Of a stretch of 64,000 nt of DNA, positions 10,628-17,640 are shown in pieces (position 1 is the first letter of the stretch; every line of letters starts with the position of its first letter). The notes beneath the pieces are model-generated. The model had not been told where the DNA came from. It searched no databases and saw only the letters and a list, made by a program, of their open reading frames with translations. This DNA is from Roseivirga sp. (GTDB lineage: Bacteria > Bacteroidota > Bacteroidia > Cytophagales > Cyclobacteriaceae): assembly GCA_029262895.1 (NCBI GenBank), contig JAJCYM010000074.1, forward strand, positions 62,001 through 126,000, in the 5' to 3' direction. The translations under genes and the position numbers were made by a program.

Positions 10628-10719
10628 AAACTGTCTTTGCGAGGCACGAAGCAATCTGTCATAGTACCTTCCAAACCCAATTTGAGGCTGTCATTATGAG
10701 CATAGTAAGGTAATCTGTT
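10628..10719 (+). repeat. Interspersed intergenic repeat, copy 1
   Basis: The segment reads CTGTCTTTGCGAGGCACGAA followed by GCAATCTGTC and, about 45 bases later, a diverged second unit with GCTGTCATTATGAGCATAG and GGTAATCTGTTAG. The same family occurs inverted at 11706-11783 and again at 55201-55303. Each copy combines a CTTTGCGA-type unit with a GTCATT-type unit and ends in AATCTG. The remaining bases of 10526-10786 hold the inverted repeat described separately and no gene. Confidence 0.6.
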
Positions 10720-10786
10720 AGTTTAATCCAACATTCCTCTCGCAATTCTTAGAATCTGTGACTGAGGTTAGGTGATCGTGTTTTTT

Positions 10787-11515
10787 CTATTTTTTCAAAG
10801 CATCCTGAAATCTCTTCTCGGAAACTGTAATTAGGATTATTCCATTTGTTAGCCTATGTGGGAATAGCTCCGAGACCTGATTACTGTTCAAGACAGAAAT
10901 ATCTATAAGCTCAACCAGACGAAAATATGTCAACAGCTTTTTGTCAGGTAGGACAACTCCATTTAGAATAATCAAAGGATCAGGGGATTCTCTTTCTTCA
11001 TCCGGCTTGTAATTCAAAACCCTGTAGATTAGTGAATCCACATGCTTTAAAAGCTCTTCATCTCTCAATTTATCAAAGCGCAATAAAGACAAGCTTGTTA
11101 TTTCATCTTTCTCTGAATCAGTGCTAGTTTTTTTCAAATTCAAGACTTTGAACCGGTCAATTTCTTTCTTATTCGATATCCAGGTTAGGACCTGACCGTA
11201 GTCCGTTTTGTGAATTTTTATTTTTTCACTACCCAAGAAATTCGCAACCATTTTAGGCTCTTCACATATGTCACTCAGTCGTGTAGTCAGGTCGTTCCTC
11301 TCGATATCCCATGTCAGTACACTACAGTTTTCTGAAGTACTAAAAATATTATCTCCCTGATAAAAAGTGATGGAATCGGACTTGTAAAAAAGACTGTCCC
11401 GATTGTTTGCCACCCAAAAACCAGTTAAGTCTCTTTTTGAGATCTGCCCTAATGCCACATTTGGGATCAAACCGAGGAATCCCAAGGATAAAAAACAAAC
11501 TAGCCAATTCTTCAT
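10787..11515 (-). CDS. Secreted protein with a SusC/TonB-receptor plug-like C-terminus
   Basis: A 242-aa protein not assignable to a named family. It has a signal peptide (cleavage near NVALG|Q, residue 23). Residues about 28-130 alternate short beta-like strands in a lipocalin-like style (DLTGFWVANNRDSLFY onward). Residues about 180-235 resemble the plug of SusC-type TonB-dependent receptors: PLIILNGVVLPDKKL, then ELIDISVLN and NGIILITVSEKR. The barrel is absent. Stand-alone plug-like domains are known in Bacteroidota, but their role is not settled. It is a single gene bracketed by inverted copies of the same intergenic repeat. Confidence 0.6.
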   Translation of the reverse strand: MKNWLVCFLSLGFLGLIPNVALGQISKRDLTGFWVANNRDSLFYKSDSITFYQGDNIFSTSENCSVLTWDIERNDLTTRLSDICEEPKMVANFLGSEKIKIHKTDYGQVLTWISNKKEIDRFKVLNLKKTSTDSEKDEITSLSLLRFDKLRDEELLKHVDSLIYRVLNYKPDEERESPDPLIILNGVVLPDKKLLTYFRLVELIDISVLNSNQVSELFPHRLTNGIILITVSEKRFQDALKK

Positions 11516-11705
11516 ATCATCTTTATAAACGTTGACATAGCACCAAACTTAAAGGTGCTATGATTAAAAGATGCGTGACTATACCATTTTCCATAAAAGG
11601 AATATTTGGGTATTACTTAAGCAGTAAGTGAAATCTGTAAAAATCTCAATCTGCAAAGATTGTTTTGAAGGTGAGGAGGAGGTTGAATTAGGTTAATTCT
11701 TTAAA

Positions 11706-11783
11706 CAGACAGATTGCCACAGTCGTGCCTCCTTCGCAAAGACAGTTGCGTGGTGTCATTAGGAGCATCGCGAAGTAATCTGC
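11706..11783 (-). repeat. Interspersed intergenic repeat, copy 2 (inverted relative to copy 1)
   Basis: On the minus strand this reads through a GTCATT-type unit, then AACTGTCTTTGCGAAGGAGG, CACGACTG and GCAATCTGTCTG, matching copy 1 at 10628 in its key words. It occupies the 314-base gap between the plug-like gene and the kelch gene. No gene or other signal was seen in the rest of that gap (11516-11829). Confidence 0.6.
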
Positions 11784-11829
11784 CATTACACCAGCCGAAC
11801 CAAAACAGGCCAATAGCAATGCGCTCGCA

Positions 11830-12888
11830 CTAGTCCTCCTTCCACTCCAACCTAAAGATCTTATTGGTCACGGTTTGATTGGCCACCATTCCACCCATGA
11901 GGTACTTTACGGTTTCGCTTACCGAAGCTATGCCTCTTAAATCCATAGGGACTTGAATAGCAGGGCTTTCTTTTAATGTGCCATCGCTGGAAGAGAGATA
12001 CAAGTCTCGATGGGTTGGAGGAACACCGCCCGAGCCATTATAAGCAATGCCATTGTAATTGTAGGTAACCGCACTACCACCAATCCAATGCACCTGATCA
12101 TTCACGGTGGTGGCCGCCATTCGATAACCAACAATTTCACTATCAGGAACACTGATTGACCAAGTGATTTCGGTAGGGTCATTCGGATTGATAATTCCTT
12201 TTCTTAGAAAATTTTGAATGGGATAGGTTCGAGCATAGGTAGCACCACCAAAATAATAAATGCTATTTCCTACAATTGCTCCCGATGCTCCAAAGGACTT
12301 GTACTCGTGGTTATCTGGTGTAGAGGTACCGACCTGCCAGCTATTGGTTGCGGGATCATAGATTTGCACATTGGGCACATTCGTTTTATCACTCCATCCG
12401 GTGACTACATAGATCAGCCGGTCTTGCCAAACGGCCTGAACATGATCATCAATGGCCACAGGAATCGGTGCTGCATCCGGGAGGAACTTGTTAGACTTGA
12501 TGTCGTAGCGATGGACTTTATTGGATGACAATTCCTTGCCATCGCTAAATACATGATAGCCGCCAATGATGTAAATAATATCTCCAATCCTGCTTGCTCC
12601 TGCAGCCACTTTTCCTAAGGTATCGGGCAAATCCGGGAGGGTGGTGACCTCACCTGTCACGGTATTATAGCGATAGGAGTTTAAATGAATTCCTGAATAT
12701 TTCTTGCTCTCATCCAGACCCCCGAACGAAAAGACATAAGGTGTATCTCCAATAAATCCCTCACAAACCGCATTGTTCGACACTGCTTTAGGCAGGGTTG
12801 CTACTTCGCTGACTTGCCATTGCTGGGCCACTATTGGATTTATAATCAGGATTGAAGTGAGAAATATAAAGGGCAGGAATCTAAACAT
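11830..12888 (-). CDS. Secreted kelch-repeat beta-propeller protein
   Basis: A 352-aa exported protein with a signal peptide (cleavage near NPIVAQ|Q, about residue 21). The mature part carries repeated kelch signatures: a Gly-Gly pair preceded by hydrophobic strands and followed by Tyr and Trp-containing strands, for example SFGGLDES, IIGGYHVF, NSIYYFGGATY, WIGGSAVTY and LMGGMV. Five or six blades can be counted, enough for one propeller. Kelch propellers mostly bind proteins or sugars; some bacterial ones are N-acetylneuraminate epimerases (NanM), which have a similar length and layout. NanM activity would fit the sialidase at 3291, but this is unproven. Confidence 0.75.
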   Translation of the reverse strand: MFRFLPFIFLTSILIINPIVAQQWQVSEVATLPKAVSNNAVCEGFIGDTPYVFSFGGLDESKKYSGIHLNSYRYNTVTGEVTTLPDLPDTLGKVAAGASRIGDIIYIIGGYHVFSDGKELSSNKVHRYDIKSNKFLPDAAPIPVAIDDHVQAVWQDRLIYVVTGWSDKTNVPNVQIYDPATNSWQVGTSTPDNHEYKSFGASGAIVGNSIYYFGGATYARTYPIQNFLRKGIINPNDPTEITWSISVPDSEIVGYRMAATTVNDQVHWIGGSAVTYNYNGIAYNGSGGVPPTHRDLYLSSSDGTLKESPAIQVPMDLRGIASVSETVKYLMGGMVANQTVTNKIFRLEWKED

Positions 12889-13013
12889 CTAGCGTAGTTT
12901 GAGACTAACGAATTAAATGAAATTCTGGCTAACCAGTAAGAATATTTCAGATGACTGTAAGAATTAGAGTCTTTTGAACAACCTATAGGGAAAGAAACAC
13001 AAAACACAGTCTT

Positions 13014-13370
13014 ATGATTTTGCTTAATAAAGTCTGCTATCTGTTCTTAGCCCTCACTTTAGGTATAAGTATGACCACTTCATCTTCTGAAGTCACGGAA
13101 CCTGTACGGCAGACCACTTTCGACTTAAAGAAGTATAGCGGTAACTTCATCTCGGAAAACAGGGAAATGAAACTGAGAATAGAGCACAAAGACAGCTTGC
13201 TTTTCGCGCGGGCTTCTGGAAATCCAGCTTTCCGAATTTTCCCTAAACAAGGACATGAATTCTATGGAAAGAAAATCGAAATATCCTTGAAGTTTTTGGT
13301 TCGGGCAGACACTGTTTATGGTGTATCTGCTGAGCGGAAGGGCCAGAAATTTGAATTCAAGAAGCAATAG
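13014..13370 (+). CDS. Small secreted DUF3471-like protein
   Basis: A 118-aa protein with an N-terminal signal segment (LNKVCYLFLALTLGISM). The mature part (DLKKYSGNF, then LRIEHKDSLLFAR and KGQKFEFKK) follows the pattern of the small beta domain often appended to serine beta-lactamase-like hydrolases (DUF3471 style): an opening 'Y-x-G-x-Y/F' strand and a closing 'F-x-x-x' strand. It is 3 bases upstream of an ECF sigma factor and the spacing implies co-transcription. The gene also diverges from the kelch gene, so the 125-base gap 12889-13013 must contain promoters in both directions. Function unknown. Confidence 0.6.
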   Translation: MILLNKVCYLFLALTLGISMTTSSSEVTEPVRQTTFDLKKYSGNFISENREMKLRIEHKDSLLFARASGNPAFRIFPKQGHEFYGKKIEISLKFLVRADTVYGVSAERKGQKFEFKKQ

Positions 13371-13373
13371 TGT

Positions 13374-13847
13374 ATGGAAGAAGCTTTCCTCCAAATCGTT
13401 GATGAAAATCAGAACATCATCCACAAGATCAGCCGGATGTATAGGGATACCTCCGAGGATCAGGAGGACTTGTTTCAGGAAATCATCTTCCACCTCTGGA
13501 AAGGGTATCCGGGCTTTCGGGGCGATTCAAAGGTCAGTAGTTGGATATATCGAATTGCATTGAATACTGCTATCAGCACCTTCCGAAGAAAAAGGCCTGA
13601 TGTAGAATACCAAGCCGGTATCAGGGAAGAATTTCATCCCAGGCAAACCCAGGAAGTTTCTGAAAATGAGGAACGCATGTATGCGGTACTCAGGCAATTG
13701 AATAGCGGAGAGAAGGCATTAATTTCTCTGTATTTGGAGGACTATTCCTATAAGGAGATTGCCTCGATAATTGGAATTAATGAAAACAATGTGGGAGTCC
13801 GAATCAACAGGATCAAAAACAAATTAAAGACAATTTTAAACAGGTAA
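13374..13847 (+). CDS. ECF-type RNA polymerase sigma factor
   Basis: A 157-aa sigma-70 family protein of ECF size. Region 2 (about residues 10-70) includes the DLFQEIIFHLWKGYPGF helix and the DSKVSSWIYRIALNTAIS core, followed by a basic stretch RRKRP. Region 4 (about residues 103-155) has the recognisable helix-turn-helix YKEIASIIGINENNVGVRINR. It is followed four bases later by a four-helix membrane protein, an arrangement seen for sigma/anti-sigma pairs. Its regulon cannot be read here, although an inverted-repeat-rich stretch lies upstream of the serine hydrolase at 14597. Confidence 0.9.
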   Translation: MEEAFLQIVDENQNIIHKISRMYRDTSEDQEDLFQEIIFHLWKGYPGFRGDSKVSSWIYRIALNTAISTFRRKRPDVEYQAGIREEFHPRQTQEVSENEERMYAVLRQLNSGEKALISLYLEDYSYKEIASIIGINENNVGVRINRIKNKLKTILNR

Positions 13848-13851
13848 GGAA

Positions 13852-14400
13852 ATGGAGTTAGACGAGTTGAAATCAAGCTGGAAACAATCTGCCAGTAACC
13901 CAAAGAGCAGGTCGGAGCTGGAAGCCATGACTGAAATAAAGAATCACCCAAAGCTAAAGAGGATCAGGACTAAGCTGGTCATTGAAGTGATCTTGTTAAC
14001 AGTCTTGCTAGTGGTTTATCGCGATATATTCGATGGCGTTGAGAAACCGCTTTGGGCGAATGTTTTACTAGTAACTGGAGCAGTTCTGTTTGTCCTCAAT
14101 GACATTGGTGGTTATATGTTGACTAAGAGCCCGTTGGTGGGAGCGAGTATAATCGAGTCAATAGATAAGATGAGCACAAAGCTCAGACGATTGTCCCGAT
14201 TTTCCATTTTCAGTATGGCGATTTTTGGAGCCTCTGTTATCCTGTTTTTCATTTCCTCTATTGACATGAGCCCGGAGAAATACTGGATAGTTGGAGGTAT
14301 GGGCTTAACCTTGATTGTGATGACTTATATGGCTTATCGAAATTGGTCAATGAGGATTGCACATTTTGAGCAGACTAAAAGAGAGTTCGAAGAAATTTAA
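13852..14400 (+). CDS. Four-helix membrane protein, candidate partner of the ECF sigma factor
   Basis: A 182-aa protein with a charged cytoplasmic N-terminus (MELDELKSSWKQ) and four hydrophobic stretches, at about residues 43-58, 69-86, 120-138 and 145-162, then a charged C-terminal helix. The opening LDELKSSWKQ is commonly seen in Bacteroidota membrane proteins encoded after ECF sigma factors, which often act as anti-sigma factors or sensors. No ZAS zinc motif is visible. Spacing to the sigma gene is four bases, so co-expression is very likely, while the anti-sigma role is inference. Confidence 0.7.
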   Translation: MELDELKSSWKQSASNPKSRSELEAMTEIKNHPKLKRIRTKLVIEVILLTVLLVVYRDIFDGVEKPLWANVLLVTGAVLFVLNDIGGYMLTKSPLVGASIIESIDKMSTKLRRLSRFSIFSMAIFGASVILFFISSIDMSPEKYWIVGGMGLTLIVMTYMAYRNWSMRIAHFEQTKREFEEI

Positions 14401-14539
14401 ATTACCTCCTTCGTCTTGATTCCACTTGGAATGATACTGAAGATAAGGGGTGGATCGAAGGCTTCAATTTTTTCGAATTCCTGAAAAGCTGTACATGCCT
14501 GGCTTTAATCTCCATCAAAAGTAGTTGCCCGTTATTTTT

Positions 14540-14574
14540 CACCCTTTTGGGTAACCTTTTAGGAAATTAAAGGT
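14540..14574 (+). promoter_or_regulatory. Inverted-repeat-rich candidate promoter or operator upstream of the serine hydrolase
   Basis: CACCCTTTTGGGTAACC (14540-14556) contains the inverted pair ACCC/GGGT, and ACCTTT (14554-14559) pairs with AAAGGT (14569-14574). The element ends 22 bases before the ATG at 14597. It may be an ECF-dependent promoter given the sigma gene just upstream, or an operator. Nothing else was seen in 14401-14539. Confidence 0.35.
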
Positions 14575-14596
14575 GTGTTTTGCTAAACACAACCTT

Positions 14597-15745
14597 ATGA
14601 AAAAACTTCCCTACTCTCTTTTATTCTCGATTTTGGTGTTGTTGGTGAATGCCATTCAGGCCCAGCAAACAGATAGAATTTTTACAAATCCATTTGACGG
14701 GTATTCAACTTATTTGGACAGACAGCTCGACAGTCGGATGGACGAAATGTTTGACCCCGGAATTGGAGTGTCCATAATTAAGGAAGGGCAGGTAAGAATC
14801 AGGAACATAAAGGGAGTCAACGAGCTATCCAAGGAATCGCAACTGCTTACTGCCAGCACCTCTTTCTATTTGGCTTCTGTTACCAAACCAATGACCAGCC
14901 AAATTATTCAGAAATTGACGGAAACTGGCAAATTAGATCTACATAGCCCAATAAACACGATCCTTAATGAACTGCCTGAATATATGAAAAACGTGACGGT
15001 CGAAGATTTGATCAATCATAAATCAGGGATAAAGAACTTCTACGAATATATTACCTGGCGAGAACCTCTTATAGACAATAACTATGTCTTAAGCCTTTTG
15101 AAGGACAAAACTGATAGCTTGGAATTTACCCCGGGTACTCGGCACAGTTATAGCAATTCAAACTATGTTCTTTTAGCCGAGATTATTGAGCAGGTTTCTG
15201 GTAAGACTTATTTTGAAATGCTGGAATCGGTTGTATTAAAACCTGCTCGAATGCGTGAGTCATCATTGAATGCGCCCCTTTCAGGACTGAATAAAGCTGT
15301 GGGATATAATTTCAAAGATGATCAGTTTCTTCTAAATGACTACGAAAGGATTGAGTTTGCCGGTGGCTTTATTGGGAAATTTAACAAGAAGACCTACGGG
15401 TCGAGTGGCGTGTTTTCTACACAACCGGATTTGGAGAGGTGGATTCTTCAATTAAATGAGATGAATTATTTCGATAAGCTTCCCTCAGAAAAACTTCCCG
15501 TTGAAGGCTATCAGGAAAGCAATGTAAAAGGAGTTCATTATTCCTTCGGTTGGTACCAAGGAAAGATTCTGGGGCATGAAATTTTTTGGCATTCGGGAGA
15601 GTTTGGCGGATATAGGAATCTGGTGTTGTCCATTCCCGAGCTTAATTTTGCCATTGTTGCACTCTCCAACAACGCGTCTTTAGAAGTCGAAAAGCTAGGT
15701 CTTAATTGGGCTGAAGAGTACATATCTAGAGTAATTGGCCAGTAA
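14597..15745 (+). CDS. Secreted serine hydrolase of the beta-lactamase/penicillin-binding class C fold
   Basis: A 382-aa exported hydrolase. Start ATG 14597 gives a proper signal peptide (KKLPYSLLFSILVLLVNAIQAQ, shown only in outline, cleavage near residue 23). The active-site SxxK motif is SVTK (Ser94, Lys97). The second motif YxN appears as YSNSNY and the third region as HSGEFGG. The family includes class C beta-lactamases, D-Ala-D-Ala carboxypeptidases and esterases, and the true substrate cannot be told from sequence. It follows the sigma/membrane pair on the same strand but after a 196-base gap. Confidence 0.88.
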   Translation: MKKLPYSLLFSILVLLVNAIQAQQTDRIFTNPFDGYSTYLDRQLDSRMDEMFDPGIGVSIIKEGQVRIRNIKGVNELSKESQLLTASTSFYLASVTKPMTSQIIQKLTETGKLDLHSPINTILNELPEYMKNVTVEDLINHKSGIKNFYEYITWREPLIDNNYVLSLLKDKTDSLEFTPGTRHSYSNSNYVLLAEIIEQVSGKTYFEMLESVVLKPARMRESSLNAPLSGLNKAVGYNFKDDQFLLNDYERIEFAGGFIGKFNKKTYGSSGVFSTQPDLERWILQLNEMNYFDKLPSEKLPVEGYQESNVKGVHYSFGWYQGKILGHEIFWHSGEFGGYRNLVLSIPELNFAIVALSNNASLEVEKLGLNWAEEYISRVIGQ

Positions 15746-15973
15746 TTTCAATTTTCATTGTCTGTTGTTCTTCAAAGGTGCGGGCCCGACCATTCTGTAT
15801 TTTCCGAATAGTTCTAACTCAATAAAAACAGTAGTATAAGATGTTATTATAGGACTATTGTGGAATAAATGCAGCTTCAGGATATTAAGTCCTATATTGC
15901 GGGATATATCTACTTGAGTATCCGATATGGCTTGGTCGTTCTTGGTGAAACTCATTAACAGAATGAGCCACCT

Positions 15974-17116
15974 ATGACTCTAAACGCTGAAGCGCAGACA
16001 CTGAATTCAACGAAAAAACCACGCCAGAAAGTAACTTTTGATAAATTCACTCAAGAGGGCTTTCAGAAAGATGTCAACCGCAGGGTTGAGGAATTTTTTC
16101 GTTCGAAGGACATTTCAAAAAATGCCAATTCCCAAATGATCTTTAAGACTGTTTGGATTTTGATTGGATGGGTTGCCACATATCTCTTGATTATTTCAAA
16201 CTTGATCAGCCCAATAGGCATGCTTTTACTGGCTTTGGGTCATGGATTTTTTACCGCGATGATCGGCTTGAATATCGCCCACGATGCGATACACGGCTCA
16301 TATACCAAATCTCCGGTTAAAAATAAAAAGTTGGGATTGTCATTCAATTTTATTGGAGTGAACGATTATGTGTGGAACATCAGTCATAACCTGGTTCATC
16401 ACACTTATACCAACATCCCTAATCATGACGAAGATATTGAGCAAGTAAGTGTTCTTAGGCTTCAGCCCAATCAGGAACTGAAAAAGATTCACAGATTTCA
16501 ATATATCTATGCCTTCTTTTTATACAGTCTGTCAACTTTTTTCTGGGTACTGATTAAGGACTACAAAAAATTCTTTCAACATCAGTTGGGAGGGCATTAC
16601 CGAAAGACCTTCCCCAAGAAGGAGATGTTCCGTCTATTCTTCTATAAAGCGCTTTACTATACTCTATTTTTAGTAGTTCCAATCCTTGTTATTGACATTG
16701 CCTGGTATTGGGTAATTGTGGGTTTCGTAGCGAGTCATTTACTGGAAGGATTTTTGGTATCAATCATTTTCATGTTGGCACATATCATTGAAGGCACAGA
16801 ATTTCCTGAACCATGCCCTGAGGGAAAAATGGATATGCCCTGGGCAGATTTGCAGTTACACACCACTTCTAATTTTGCGATTAGAAATAGGGTGGTGAAT
16901 TATTTATTTGGTGGACTTAACTTTCAGGTGGAGCATCATCTGTTTCCAAAGGTCTGTCATGTACATTATCCGAAGATCGCGCAGATTGTTAAACAAACTG
17001 CCAAGGACCATAACCTGCCATACCTGGAGCAGGAAACTTTCTTTGGAGCTGTCGCATCACATATCCGATTTCTTAAGAAATACGGTAGACCCGAGCCGGC
17101 CTATGCCGCAAGTTAG
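15974..17116 (+). CDS. Membrane fatty-acid (acyl-CoA/acyl-lipid) desaturase
   Basis: A 380-aa integral-membrane diiron desaturase. The three histidine boxes are present: HDAIH (His103, His107), HNLVHH (His138, His142, His143) and QVEHH (His321, His322). Hydrophobic pairs flank them at about residues 57-100 and 220-260. The third box with Gln in place of the first His is typical of front-end desaturases such as linoleoyl-CoA (delta-6 type) enzymes, yet there is no fused cytochrome b5 domain. It would introduce a double bond into membrane acyl chains, using ferredoxin or a similar donor. The 228-base gap upstream (15746-15973) shows no convincing gene. Confidence 0.92.
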   Translation: MTLNAEAQTLNSTKKPRQKVTFDKFTQEGFQKDVNRRVEEFFRSKDISKNANSQMIFKTVWILIGWVATYLLIISNLISPIGMLLLALGHGFFTAMIGLNIAHDAIHGSYTKSPVKNKKLGLSFNFIGVNDYVWNISHNLVHHTYTNIPNHDEDIEQVSVLRLQPNQELKKIHRFQYIYAFFLYSLSTFFWVLIKDYKKFFQHQLGGHYRKTFPKKEMFRLFFYKALYYTLFLVVPILVIDIAWYWVIVGFVASHLLEGFLVSIIFMLAHIIEGTEFPEPCPEGKMDMPWADLQLHTTSNFAIRNRVVNYLFGGLNFQVEHHLFPKVCHVHYPKIAQIVKQTAKDHNLPYLEQETFFGAVASHIRFLKKYGRPEPAYAAS

Positions 17117-17137
17117 AGGCGGTACTTCCGGATTTGT

Positions 17138-17566
17138 TTAGATTATTTCCCAATCCTCAATTTCTCCGTCTATAATGTTAAACAGTGGATGGGGTTCAAA
17201 ATTTTCTATTTGTTCGAGGCCTTTGTATCGTTCCGTATCCCGAATCTGGAGCTTCTTTAGCAGATGTTCTCTCTCATAGCTCAGTTGTCTATCAGTTACG
17301 TTTAAGACCGTTGGCCTAAATGTCCAGTTGATCTTGTCTTTGTTGAAATTATAACCTCGCTGATTTGCCTCTTCATAGACTGCTACCAAATATTGGTTGA
17401 TCCTCTCCGCTGGCTTTGTGCATTTTTTAAAACGGTCGAGCTGAGGATGATTTTTATACCCCTTGGTTTTACCTTCAAGTACATGTTTTGCCAAAAGCGT
17501 CTCTCGCCATAATGCCACGAGTCCTTTGGCGTCAAGATATTTCGGATGTATCGACCAGATTCTCAT
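17138..17566 (-). CDS. Pyrimidine-dimer DNA glycosylase-like protein
   Basis: A 142-aa protein beginning MRIWSIHPKYLDAKGLVALW, the recognisable opening of the bacterial family related to phage T4 endonuclease V. HPQLDRFK lies near residue 40 and a conserved Arg/Tyr-rich helix follows. The T4 enzyme cleaves the glycosyl bond at UV-induced cyclobutane dimers using its N-terminal amine. Here the second residue is Arg, so Met removal is not expected and the same chemistry may not apply. An in-frame ATG three codons upstream (17575) is possible, but family members start at MRIW/MRLW. It is convergent with the desaturase. Confidence 0.8.
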   Translation of the reverse strand: MRIWSIHPKYLDAKGLVALWRETLLAKHVLEGKTKGYKNHPQLDRFKKCTKPAERINQYLVAVYEEANQRGYNFNKDKINWTFRPTVLNVTDRQLSYEREHLLKKLQIRDTERYKGLEQIENFEPHPLFNIIDGEIEDWEII

Positions 17567-17640
17567 TTGGTTCAAATGCTTTTAATAGGTAACCTGAAAT
17601 TAGGAAAATGTATTGGATGAGTCAGTCTCTATTGTTTAAG

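Noticed and set aside
13125-13493. Minus-strand open frame across the DUF3471-like gene and the sigma factor gene
   Set aside because: Antisense to two better supported genes and with no family motif.
15755-15955. Minus-strand 66-codon open frame in the gap before the desaturase
   Set aside because: No recognisable domain, signal or operon partner, and it would occupy the likely desaturase promoter region. It is too short to support alone.
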